NCBI GenBank assembly: GCA_028818385.1
Contig: JAPPNY010000009.1
Coordinates: forward strand, 1 to 24,583
Length of the DNA stretch: 24,583 nucleotides
Source: Spirochaetaceae bacterium
GTDB lineage: Bacteria; Spirochaetota; Spirochaetia; SZUA-6; Bin103
Reading direction: 5' to 3'
This document shows, in pieces, positions 7,413 through 14,392 of the stretch; the stretch's first letter is position 1; each line of letters begins with the position of its first letter. The translations under genes were made by a program, and so were the position numbers. The notes beneath the pieces are model-generated. The model had not been told where the DNA came from. It was given only the letters and a program-made list of their open reading frames with translations, and searched no databases.

Positions 7413-8515
7413 TCGACTCCCGGCGGCTGCTCGACACGTTCCTGACCATCCTGCGCATCGACAGCTACCACCCGAACGAGGACCCGGTCGTCGACGCCCT
7501 GCGGCCCAGGCTGGAGCGTGCCGGGCTGCGGCTGCACGCCGACCCGCACCGCAACGTCCTTGGCTTCTGGCCGGGGTCGGGCACGCGGGCCGGCGAGGAG
7601 CCCGTGCTCCTGTGCGCGCACACCGACACGGTGCGGCCGACCCCGGGCATGGAGCCGGTGATTCGCGACGGCGCCGTGCATACCGACGGCTCCAGCGTGC
7701 TCGGCGCCGACGACAAGGCGGCGGTGGCGGCCATCGTCGAGGCGGTCGAGTCGATCGCCGCGTCCGGCGCGCCGCATCCGCCGGTCGAGGTGCTGTTCAC
7801 GGTAGGCGAGGACGTCGGCCACATCGGCTCCAAGGCGTTCGACGTCGCGCCCGTGCGCTCGCGTCTGGCCTTCGTGCCGGACATCGACGGGCCGGTGGGC
7901 GGGATCGTCATGGCCAGTCCGTGGACGGACACGCTGCGGGTCACCTTCCACGGCCGCGCCGCGCACGCCGGCACGGAGCCGGAGGCGGGGCGCAGCGCGC
8001 TGCAGATGGCGGCGCGCGCGATTCAGCGCATGCAGCTCGGCCGCATCGACGGGGACACGATCGCCAACGCGGGGGTGCTCACCGGCGGCGAGGCCAGGAA
8101 CATCATCCCGCCCGACGCCTCGCTGACCCTGGAGGTGCGCAGCCTGGACCAGAGCCGGTTCGTCGAGCACCGCGACGCTCTGCTGGAGTGCTGCCAGCAG
8201 GGCGCCGCCGCGTTCGGCGGCTCCGTCGACGTGGAGTCGCTGGACGCGATGGAGGGCTATCGGTTCGGCGAGGACGACGCGCCGGTGCTGCGCGCCGAGG
8301 CGGCGATCCGGGCGGCCGGACTGGATTCGTGGCGCACCACCACCTGCGGCGTGAGCGACGCCAACGAGCTCAACGCCAAGGGGCTGCCCACGGTGGTGAT
8401 CTCGGTCGGCTACGTGGACATCCACACCGACCAGGAGTCGATGCCTATCGCCGAGCTGGAGCGGCTGGCGGAGGTCTGCCGCGCGCTGATGCTCGATGCC
8501 CGGGACACGGACTGA
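7409..8515 (+). CDS. M20-family metallopeptidase, peptidase T-like
   Basis: 368 residues; the start ATG overlaps the previous TGA (ATGA). The di-zinc active site is complete: His71 and Asp73 in CAHTDTV, bridging Asp101 in LGADDKAA, catalytic Glu134 and ligand Asp135 in TVGEDVGHIG (an Asp where PepT usually has Glu), Asp158 in VPDIDG, and His339 in YVDIHTDQE. The dimerisation domain (about 172-275) holds HGRAAHAGTEPEAG with His186. GVSDANELNAKG near the C-terminus is a PepT-like feature. It is a cytoplasmic aminotripeptidase or amidohydrolase; the exact substrate is unknown. Coupling to a RibD-C-like reductase is unusual and may mean a small catabolic or salvage pathway. It converges with the DUF6807 gene 12 nt away. 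Confidence 0.9.
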   Translation: MIDSRRLLDTFLTILRIDSYHPNEDPVVDALRPRLERAGLRLHADPHRNVLGFWPGSGTRAGEEPVLLCAHTDTVRPTPGMEPVIRDGAVHTDGSSVLGADDKAAVAAIVEAVESIAASGAPHPPVEVLFTVGEDVGHIGSKAFDVAPVRSRLAFVPDIDGPVGGIVMASPWTDTLRVTFHGRAAHAGTEPEAGRSALQMAARAIQRMQLGRIDGDTIANAGVLTGGEARNIIPPDASLTLEVRSLDQSRFVEHRDALLECCQQGAAAFGGSVDVESLDAMEGYRFGEDDAPVLRAEAAIRAAGLDSWRTTTCGVSDANELNAKGLPTVVISVGYVDIHTDQESMPIAELERLAEVCRALMLDARDTD

Positions 8516-8527
8516 CCGGCCGGCGGC

Positions 8528-9388
8528 CTACCCCCGGACATAGGCGGCGTACGCCGCCTCGACTTCATCCACCGCCGGCTCCTGATCGAGGATCGCGAAG
8601 CCGTACCGCAGCCGCAGCGGCTCCCGGCGGTCTACCTCCAGGTCACCCTCCATCAGCAGGCCGGCCCCGAGCAGCTTCTCGCGCGTGAACCAGGTGACCG
8701 GATGCCGGGGGTTGTCCGGGTGGTCCATCATCACCACCGCACCCCCGTCGGCCCCCGCGGCGGCGACCCAGCGCGCCCGCTGGCCCATGATGTTCTCGTG
8801 GCCGACCAGCCCCTCGCTGCTGCGGTGCCGGCCCGGAGCGAACGGCGGTCCCATGCGCAGCACCAGGCCGCTGTAGCGCGCCGCCCGCGACCCTCCCAGC
8901 ACCAGCCGCTCCCCGGTCGCCGTGATCCAAGTCTCGATGGTCCAGAAGTACCCTGCCCCGTTCTCCAGCGCGCGGAATCGGTATTCCCGCCGCTCGGTGG
9001 CGATGGGCTGGTCGCTACCGTCCAGCCACGTGAGCTCCTCGGTGATCCCGGCTCCGTTTGCGACGCCGCGATGTTCGATGAACCGGTCATGGCGCTGCAC
9101 GCCGTGGCTGTTCGGGACGTGCTCGTACGTGCCCGTCTCCGGCAGGAACCAGTTGCCGCCCCACAGATTGGCGTCGTTGGCATGGACCCAGCCGAAGTAC
9201 AGCCCGGTATGCCAAGCGTGGTCAGCGGGCCGGTACTGGGTAACCAAGGCTCCGGAGCGAGTATGGATCGGCGCGAAGCAGGGCTTGGGCGACTCGTTTC
9301 GCGGCAGCTCCTCCCGGGCCCTGTACAGCGCCACGAAGCGCTCCCCGTCGTGGAGCTCGAAGCCCAGGCAGTTCTCTCGCAGTTTCAC
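8528..9388 (-). CDS. DUF6807 (PmoA-family annotated) protein
   Basis: 286 residues from GTG 9388. A second GTG at 9397 overlaps the upstream stop, but GGAGG lies about 10 nt before 9388 and only touches 9397, so 9388 is chosen. Landmarks: YRPADHAWHTGLYFGW (52-67) with its conserved Asp and His residues, LPETGTYEHV, and MMDHPDNPRHPVTWFT, a hallmark near the C-terminus. The fold is expected to be a beta-sandwich like sugar-modifying enzymes (galactose mutarotase-like). These genes are common beside sugar dehydrogenases and glycosidases in Planctomycetes, Verrucomicrobia and similar genomes, and the name PmoA used in databases does not mean methane oxidation. No signal peptide. It is the second gene of a pair with a DinB-like protein. 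Confidence 0.82.
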   Translation of the reverse strand: MKLRENCLGFELHDGERFVALYRAREELPRNESPKPCFAPIHTRSGALVTQYRPADHAWHTGLYFGWVHANDANLWGGNWFLPETGTYEHVPNSHGVQRHDRFIEHRGVANGAGITEELTWLDGSDQPIATERREYRFRALENGAGYFWTIETWITATGERLVLGGSRAARYSGLVLRMGPPFAPGRHRSSEGLVGHENIMGQRARWVAAAGADGGAVVMMDHPDNPRHPVTWFTREKLLGAGLLMEGDLEVDRREPLRLRYGFAILDQEPAVDEVEAAYAAYVRG

Positions 9389-9393
9389 GACCG

Positions 9394-9870
9394 TCACTCC
9401 TCCGGCTGCCGTCCGGGCCGGTCCGGACCAAGATCGGCCGGGTCCACGCGAGCCTGGATGAAGCTCCCGCGCTGCACGGGAGAGCCGGACAGGCGGCGCA
9501 GCATGGCGAGCTGTCCGACATGGGTCAGCGCGTCGGCGAACGGCCCCTGCAGCATCTGCTCTCCGCTCATGCCCCTGGGTTCCGTACCCGCCCTGACGTG
9601 CCGCGCCACGTCCTCGATCATCGCGTGGAACCGCGTGATCTCCGCGCCCAGGTCCGGCAGCGGGTCGATGCGAGGCCGCTCCGTTCCCTCGAAGCACGAA
9701 CGCACATATCCGAGCACGCTCGTCATGTGCCGCACGAGCTCGGCCGGCGTCCACACCTCGTTGCCGGCCCGGAACGAGCCGAACGAGTCGGGCGCACCCC
9801 TGAGCGCATACCGCGCCCGATAGTCGATCGTGGCGAGAAGATGCAGGAACATCGCGCGAGTATCGTCCAT
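9394..9870 (-). CDS. DinB/YfiT-like putative metalloenzyme
   Basis: 158 residues, four-helix DinB fold: an N-terminal helix with FLHLLATIDYRARYAL, WTPAELVRHMTSVLGYV (40-56) with ligand His48, and ALTHVGQLAMLRRLSG (114-129) with His117. In many DinB proteins a further His lies four residues before the second one; here that place is Asp113, so the metal site is altered. Members include mycothiol-, bacillithiol- or glutathione-dependent transferases, but most have no known reaction. The stop lies 5 nt before the preferred DUF6807 start (9388) and overlaps the alternative one (9397) by 4 nt, so the two are co-translated. The start ATG has only a distant GGAG in front, and a second ATG lies six codons inside. 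Confidence 0.83.
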   Translation of the reverse strand: MDDTRAMFLHLLATIDYRARYALRGAPDSFGSFRAGNEVWTPAELVRHMTSVLGYVRSCFEGTERPRIDPLPDLGAEITRFHAMIEDVARHVRAGTEPRGMSGEQMLQGPFADALTHVGQLAMLRRLSGSPVQRGSFIQARVDPADLGPDRPGRQPEE

Positions 9871-9937
9871 GCTTACCGAGTCACTCCCCGGTTCCCGAGT
9901 CTCTCATGCAGTCCTGCAGGATGCGAGTGGGTCCCGG

Positions 9938-10954
9938 TCACCCCGGCGCCGCACGTGTGGCCTGACTCCCGGTGGAGACTTCTGGTCCCTCGCCGATGAG
10001 TGCTAGGATTCGCTTCTTCAGCTTGTCTCGAAGATCCTCCGGCCCTTCCCAAAGCGTGTGGTGGTACTGCCGCGTGTCGAAGTGGATCGAGTCGATCGCG
10101 TCTTCCCGACAGGTATAGATGACCGGAATCCCAAGTCCGAGTGCGAACCCCGCTTCGAAGTAGACGCCACCGCGTGCGCCGGCCTTCCCGTGGGTGAAGT
10201 CCGCTACCAGAAACCGCGAACGCCGGATCTCCGCGATGATCTCATCATCGATCTTGACGGCGTCCACTTTCTGATCGATCCGCATGGGCTTGTACCCGGC
10301 GCTCTCAATCGCGGGCTCAATGCCGTTTGTATAGGCGGCTCTCATCTCGTGATCGAACCACATCGCCACGAACGCCTGAGTCGCGTCAGCACTCTTCTTG
10401 ACGTCGGCAATTCGGCGATGTCCCTCCACAGTTACCGCGTACTGATACGCACTGTTTCCGTCAATCCAGCCCTGCCGATCCAGGTAATCTCTAAGAAAGG
10501 TGACTTCGCTGAGATCAGTCGACTCGGACCACGCCATCGCCAGGGCGAATTCCGGCGACGATCCTCCGTCCCCCCTCACGGTCAGCGTCACGGTCTCCCC
10601 TATCCGCCTCGCCTTCTTTTCGGTGAACCTGAGCAACCGTTCGGCGCGCTCGTCGACGGACAGTGGCGGCTGTCTACGAGCACGTTCTATCAACTCGGCA
10701 GTGACCTCGGCTCGGTCGTTACCACTTTGATTTCTCGAATCTACGAGAAGCGTCGTTAGACGCGCTCTCTCGGCATCGTCAAGCCGTTGCATTTGCAACT
10801 GAGGATCGACTCCGTCGTCGAACATCTGATATGACCCTCCGGATCGAGGAGAATCAACCTTCCACAGAATACGCGTCTTGTTATTCTCGCGGATTACATG
10901 TTTCCCAATACTTGCTGGACTATCGGGCCATATCAGGCACTTGTCGGTATTCAC
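9938..10954 (-). CDS. Nucleoside 2-deoxyribosyltransferase-like protein, candidate defence effector
   Basis: 338 residues from GTG 10954, which overlaps the previous TGA as GTGA; GAGG lies 9 nt upstream. A TTG four codons earlier is less likely. The C-terminal domain (about 193-320) has AFVAMWFDHEMRAAY, KIDDEIIAEIRRSRFLVADF and GVYFEAGFALGLGIPVIYTC. In the deoxyribosyltransferase fold the Glu in the last block (Glu267) is the catalytic nucleophile, and an Asp precedes it (Asp252). Known relatives carry an N-terminal Cys-x-x-Cys metal knuckle; here only Cys6 remains, with WP beside it and no second pair, so that knuckle looks lost. The middle (about 95-185) is helical with an RLLRF motif and a small winged-helix-like part. 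Related folds cut nucleosides or NAD in anti-phage systems. Third gene of an overlapping operon. Function inferred. Confidence 0.78.
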   Translation of the reverse strand: MNTDKCLIWPDSPASIGKHVIRENNKTRILWKVDSPRSGGSYQMFDDGVDPQLQMQRLDDAERARLTTLLVDSRNQSGNDRAEVTAELIERARRQPPLSVDERAERLLRFTEKKARRIGETVTLTVRGDGGSSPEFALAMAWSESTDLSEVTFLRDYLDRQGWIDGNSAYQYAVTVEGHRRIADVKKSADATQAFVAMWFDHEMRAAYTNGIEPAIESAGYKPMRIDQKVDAVKIDDEIIAEIRRSRFLVADFTHGKAGARGGVYFEAGFALGLGIPVIYTCREDAIDSIHFDTRQYHHTLWEGPEDLRDKLKKRILALIGEGPEVSTGSQATRAAPG

Positions 10955-11532
10955 TGTTTCCAACCTCGGAACGTGGTGCGCAGGTCGTCGATGAAGCTGC
11001 GGAGCGATGCGTCCGACCGAGTGGCTCGGTCGAGATCCATGTGACGGATGATGTCTTCGGCGTACTCGACTCCGCCGAGGTAAGTCGTGCGGCCGGCATC
11101 ACGGATGGCCGCGACCAGCAGGTCCTTGTAGCGATTCCGGCTGCACTTCCGGTCGGGAGCCTCGCATCCCTGACCGAACACGGCCTTGAAAGCCGCGCCG
11201 TCAAGCAGCAGCCAGCGTTCGACATGCGGGTCCGGAACCGCCAGGACGACCGGCGCAGGCGGGTTCTCCGGATCGACCCTGCGGACGCGCTCGCGGAAGC
11301 CCTGGCAGTTCGCGTCGGTCGCGACGACGATCAGATGCGGCCAGGGGCTGCCCTGGGTCCGCAGGTCGCGCAGATACCGTTCAAGTTGCTGGACCACCAC
11401 CCCGTGGCCCCCGGTGGCGCTGCGCCACTGCAGGTGTACGGCCACGTCGATCTCCTGAGCGACTCGTTCAACCAACGTACCAACGACCACCCGGTGGGCA
11501 TGATCCTCGACGAACAGAGCGATCTCATGCAT
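10951..11532 (-). CDS. Small TOPRIM-like (DUF4276/RloB-like) protein paired with ATPase
   Basis: 193 residues from ATG 11532, inside the last codons of the ATPase gene (8-nt overlap). The open frame continues upstream but that part is a shadow of the ATPase. A TOPRIM-type metal site can be traced: Glu9 in IALFVEDHAHR, then Asp73-x-Asn75 in IVVATDANCQG, where the second acidic residue of the usual Asp-x-Asp is Asn. PDPHVERWLLLDG (101-112) matches the Pro-x-x-Glu-x-Trp-Leu-Leu motif seen in DUF4276 and RloB proteins. A Cys/Arg/Lys cluster follows (DRKCSRNRYKDLL, 127-139). Such proteins occur with SMC/OLD-like ATPases, as AriB (DUF4435) does with AriA in PARIS. It could be a nuclease or tRNA-cutting toxin held by the ATPase. 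Exact family is uncertain. Confidence 0.7.
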   Translation of the reverse strand: MHEIALFVEDHAHRVVVGTLVERVAQEIDVAVHLQWRSATGGHGVVVQQLERYLRDLRTQGSPWPHLIVVATDANCQGFRERVRRVDPENPPAPVVLAVPDPHVERWLLLDGAAFKAVFGQGCEAPDRKCSRNRYKDLLVAAIRDAGRTTYLGGVEYAEDIIRHMDLDRATRSDASLRSFIDDLRTTFRGWKQ

Positions 11533-12853
11533 CGAAGTCGCCTCTGAGGATTCGCTCAGAGACGGAGGTCGCCTCGTGTTCGTCGGAGAGCGTCTGACGT
11601 ATTCCGCCCTCTCGCGCCAGCCGTCTCCACTCCGCGAGCGGCCCCCACTGGGACAGCGGGGCGATGCCTGTGTGGCCATTCTGGCGGCGGACGACGAACA
11701 GAGACTCATCTTCAAGCAGGTCCGGCAGCAGCGGCGAGTGCGTCGTGACGATGTACTGGGTTTGTCCCAGGCTTCGCCGCGTTCGGAGCAACTCGGCGAT
11801 CAGCTCGATCCGGCGCGGGTGGACTCCGTTCTCGGGCTCTTCGAATCCAACCAATCCGGGCGGTTCCGCGCTTGCCAGCGCGAGAAGGCCGAGCATCCGC
11901 AGCGTGCCTTCCGAAAGCACGCTGGCGGGCATCGCGATGCCGCCTTCGACGATGCGCAACTCCACCTCGCCGAGATCGGTCACGTCGACCTCGATCCCGT
12001 CGATACTCGGCAACAGGCTGTGCAACGCCCTCTGCACAGTCTCGAATTGCCCTGGGTCGACTGCCTTGAGCGTGTTGAGGAACGCGCCCAGCTCCTCCCC
12101 CATCAAGCCGATGTGCCGCACGTCCTTGACCGGATTCGCCGCTCGCATGCGTTCGCGCGGCTCGAAGTAGAAGAACAGCCAGCGCTCAAGCTCATACTTC
12201 GCGGCAATCAGGTGGGGATAGTGCGGCGGATAGTGCGGCAGCGAGAGAATCGTGTGGTCCAGGTAGAGTTCGTAGTACGTCGGGTGAGCCTGACCTTCAT
12301 GACGCAGGTGAAGGCGTTCCTCCCCTTGCCGCTCGATGAACGGCTTGCGCCTGCCGGTCGGTTCGCCATCGCTGTTCAGTGCGGCAAGGTACTCGTCAGC
12401 TACCCGCAGAATGCCCGTCCTGGGCAGCATCTCCACCTCGATGCGGTAGCGGAGATTTCTCTCGCGGACTCCCGTGACTCGCTTGCTCGCGTCCTCGGAA
12501 CGGGACTCCTGCGGCCGGCGCCGCATCTCCCGGATCTGCCGGTCGACGGCTTCGACGACAGCGTCGGAGATCTGCAGATCCGCTTCGATGGAGAACGTCA
12601 ACCGATCCTGATCGAGCAGCCCCTTGATGCCGTCCTTCCCGATGTTGAACGACTCCAGGGGCTTGCCTCGGTACGGAGGGTCGAACGCCTGCTTCACCGT
12701 TCGGCTGGTCGCCAGTCCGGCCAGCAACTGAAGGGCGTCGAGAAAGTTGCTCTTGCCGGATGCATTCGCGCCGATGAGCACCGTGAGCGGTTCAAGGCAC
12801 AGTTCGACATCGACGAGGGACTTGTATCCCTTGATGTGAATCCGCTTCAACAT
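11525..12853 (-). CDS. AAA/ABC-type ATPase (RecF/OLD-like), sensor ATPase of a putative defence operon
   Basis: 442 residues; AGGAGG 8 nt before ATG 12853. Begins with MLKRIHIKGYKSLVDVEL, the classic start of this class. Walker A is GANASGKS (28-35), the ABC signature is LSEGTLRML (313-321), Walker B is LVGFEEPENGVHP (334-346) with two acidic residues, and the switch His is in THSPLLPDLL (371-380). All ATPase elements are intact. Between them (about 85-300) is a helical and beta insert in place of a long coiled coil, so it is OLD/RecF-like rather than a true SMC; it lacks a fused TOPRIM domain, which is supplied by the overlapping next gene. The Walker A-signature geometry implies a dimer. 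A -10-like TAGAAT lies at 12878-12883 on this strand, overlapping the HNH stop, with no good -35. It could sense phage or damaged DNA. Confidence 0.9.
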   Translation of the reverse strand: MLKRIHIKGYKSLVDVELCLEPLTVLIGANASGKSNFLDALQLLAGLATSRTVKQAFDPPYRGKPLESFNIGKDGIKGLLDQDRLTFSIEADLQISDAVVEAVDRQIREMRRRPQESRSEDASKRVTGVRERNLRYRIEVEMLPRTGILRVADEYLAALNSDGEPTGRRKPFIERQGEERLHLRHEGQAHPTYYELYLDHTILSLPHYPPHYPHLIAAKYELERWLFFYFEPRERMRAANPVKDVRHIGLMGEELGAFLNTLKAVDPGQFETVQRALHSLLPSIDGIEVDVTDLGEVELRIVEGGIAMPASVLSEGTLRMLGLLALASAEPPGLVGFEEPENGVHPRRIELIAELLRTRRSLGQTQYIVTTHSPLLPDLLEDESLFVVRRQNGHTGIAPLSQWGPLAEWRRLAREGGIRQTLSDEHEATSVSERILRGDFDA

Positions 12854-12880
12854 GTGCCAAGCCTCCTACCTCGCCGTATT

Positions 12881-14295
12881 CTACATACGACGCTTCATTG
12901 AGGGCGATTCCGGACTCTCGGGTCGGCGTTCGACGGGGAACACGCTTCCTCGGTGGTTCCCGTCAGTTTCACTCGGAGGCTCCCGAGATGGAGCCCGTCC
13001 TGCATGGCGCTGGCGGTGATGAGCTGCGCACAGCAGCCTCAGATTCCCGGGCTCCGGACCGCCGCGCAGCGAGTACGGGACACGTGATCGACCTGGAGCA
13101 GATGTCGCGACACACAGCGGCGGCCGGTGCGTGGATCGACGTAGCCGCAACGTCCTCCGTCTCGCTGCCAAACCCGCCGCTTCACCGCCGCCGGAATCGC
13201 GCGGCCCGTTGCGCGAGATTTCGGCGCCGAAGTAGTGGCGCCGGCCGGCCGAGCTGGCCGCTTCTCCGCCGAAGGCCCCTGCCGACCCAAGTCCCGATGC
13301 CACTTCGGCCTGAAGGCGCCTGCGTCCATGTCCCGCCGCTGCGACTTCGGCGCCGCAGTGGCGACGCGCCCGGGCCGAACTGATCCGTTCGTCGAAGAAG
13401 CGCCCTGGTGATCACCATCGCACTGAACCCGCGCGGGCGAACCCCCGGTGATCTCGGCGGGCGGCGCCGACCGCTTCGGCGCCGAAGGCTGCTCTGCACC
13501 TGCTGGCCGGCCGGAGGTCCTTCGACCACGCCTTGGCCGACCCGGGTCATGGCGGTCGAGCCCCTCCTGCACGAGCCGTCCGACGAGCTGCCCAAACGTC
13601 ATGTGCGGGTCGACATGGGAGAGCAGCCCCTTGAGTTGCTCCAGTCCGCGCTGGCACTCCTCGTCGATCACGGCCTTCAGCTCCCAGCGGCCCTCGCTCA
13701 GCGGCCGCATCCTCTCGGCGGGCGCGACGAGCGCTGGATCCACCCCGGCCAGCATCTGCATCACCTGCCGCGTGCTCTTGCCGACCGCCTCCTGCACCAG
13801 CGCCTTCTGCGCCGAGAGATCCAGCGCCGGCTTCGGCGCCGGCGGTCGGGCCGGCCCCGCCAGTGCGATGCCGCTCGGCCGCCTCTTCGGGCTCGCGGCC
13901 GAGTCGCGCGCCTCGCGGGCCCGTTCCCGTTCCCGTTTCCGTTTCCGGTCCCGCCGCTCGAAGGCGGCCTGCAATTGCGCCGCGGCATCCAGTGTCAGCG
14001 ATCCATCCCTCAGCCGCTCGCGCACTCCGTCGATCCGCACGCACAGCTTCATGGCGCCGATCCGCCGCCACGCTGCGCCGGCGCTGTAGCCGAGGCCGCG
14101 TGTCACGTAGTCGAACGGACTGGAGTAGCCGCGCCGCAGATACAGCCTGCGTGCCTCGATCTCGCACAGGTGATCGATGACAACGACCTGGACCTCATGA
14201 TCAAGGCGAGCAAGCTTGCCGGTCTGCTCCAGCAACTGGTCGTCGGAGAGGCCGGAGACGGTGGAGCGGGACTCTGTGAGAGATGCCGTTGACAT
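12881..14295 (-). pseudogene. HNH endonuclease gene with N-terminal DUF222-like domain, broken by a one-base frameshift
   Basis: Starts at ATG 14295 (MSTASLTESRSTV). The N-terminal helical domain (LARLDHEVQVVVIDHLCEIE, RRLYLRRGYSSPFDYVTRGLGYS) is like those of DUF222/HNH proteins. A charged Arg/Lys linker follows, then three degenerate repeats. The HNH domain begins with KRRVWQRDGGRCGYVDPRTG and RHLLQVDHV, then runs into a stop at 13039 after a shift. The missing second half (VPYSLRGGPEPGNLRLLCAA then HHRQRHAG) is in the next frame down to 12881. One base, probably a G, appears lost near 13080-13083; restoring it would give DHV-x-PYSLRGG. The stop at 13039 removes the catalytic His pair and metal ligand. 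A sequencing error is possible. The gene ends 27 nt before the ATPase start. Confidence 0.8.
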
Positions 14296-14301
14296 GAAAT
14301 A

Positions 14302-14330
14302 ACTATAATAATAAACAATAAATGAATCAA
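14302..14330 (-). promoter_or_regulatory. Near-consensus sigma-70 promoter, probably giving a leaderless mRNA
   Basis: Reading leftward, TTGATT (14330-14325) and TATAGT (14307-14302) are separated by exactly 17 bp in a stretch of A/T unlike the surrounding GC-rich DNA. The -10 is only 6 nt before the HNH gene ATG (14295-14293), so transcription would start at or next to the start codon. No Shine-Dalgarno is present, which agrees with a leaderless message. It could drive the HNH gene and, by read-through, the ATPase operon downstream. Confidence 0.7.
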
Positions 14331-14392
14331 GTTTGTTGGGTGACATTCGTCGCGTTCTCGCCGCTGCGATCGTCGCCGCAGACGGCCGCAGA

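Noticed and set aside
7091..8425. 444-codon minus-strand open frame opposite the peptidase gene
   Set aside because: No domain is visible and the peptidase on the other strand has all its metal ligands.
8516..8527. GC palindrome CCGGCCGG between converging peptidase and DUF6807 genes as a shared terminator
   Set aside because: Too short for a loop and no T-run on either strand.
9912..9921. TCCTGCAGGA palindrome after the operon as a terminator
   Set aside because: A 10-bp palindrome without loop or T-run; not enough for a terminator call.
12878..12883. TAGAAT as a promoter for the ATPase operon
   Set aside because: Good -10 but no matching -35; mentioned in the ATPase entry and not listed as a promoter.
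11576..12901. 441-codon plus-strand open frame opposite the ATPase
   Set aside because: Antisense shadow. The ATPase motifs on the minus strand are complete.
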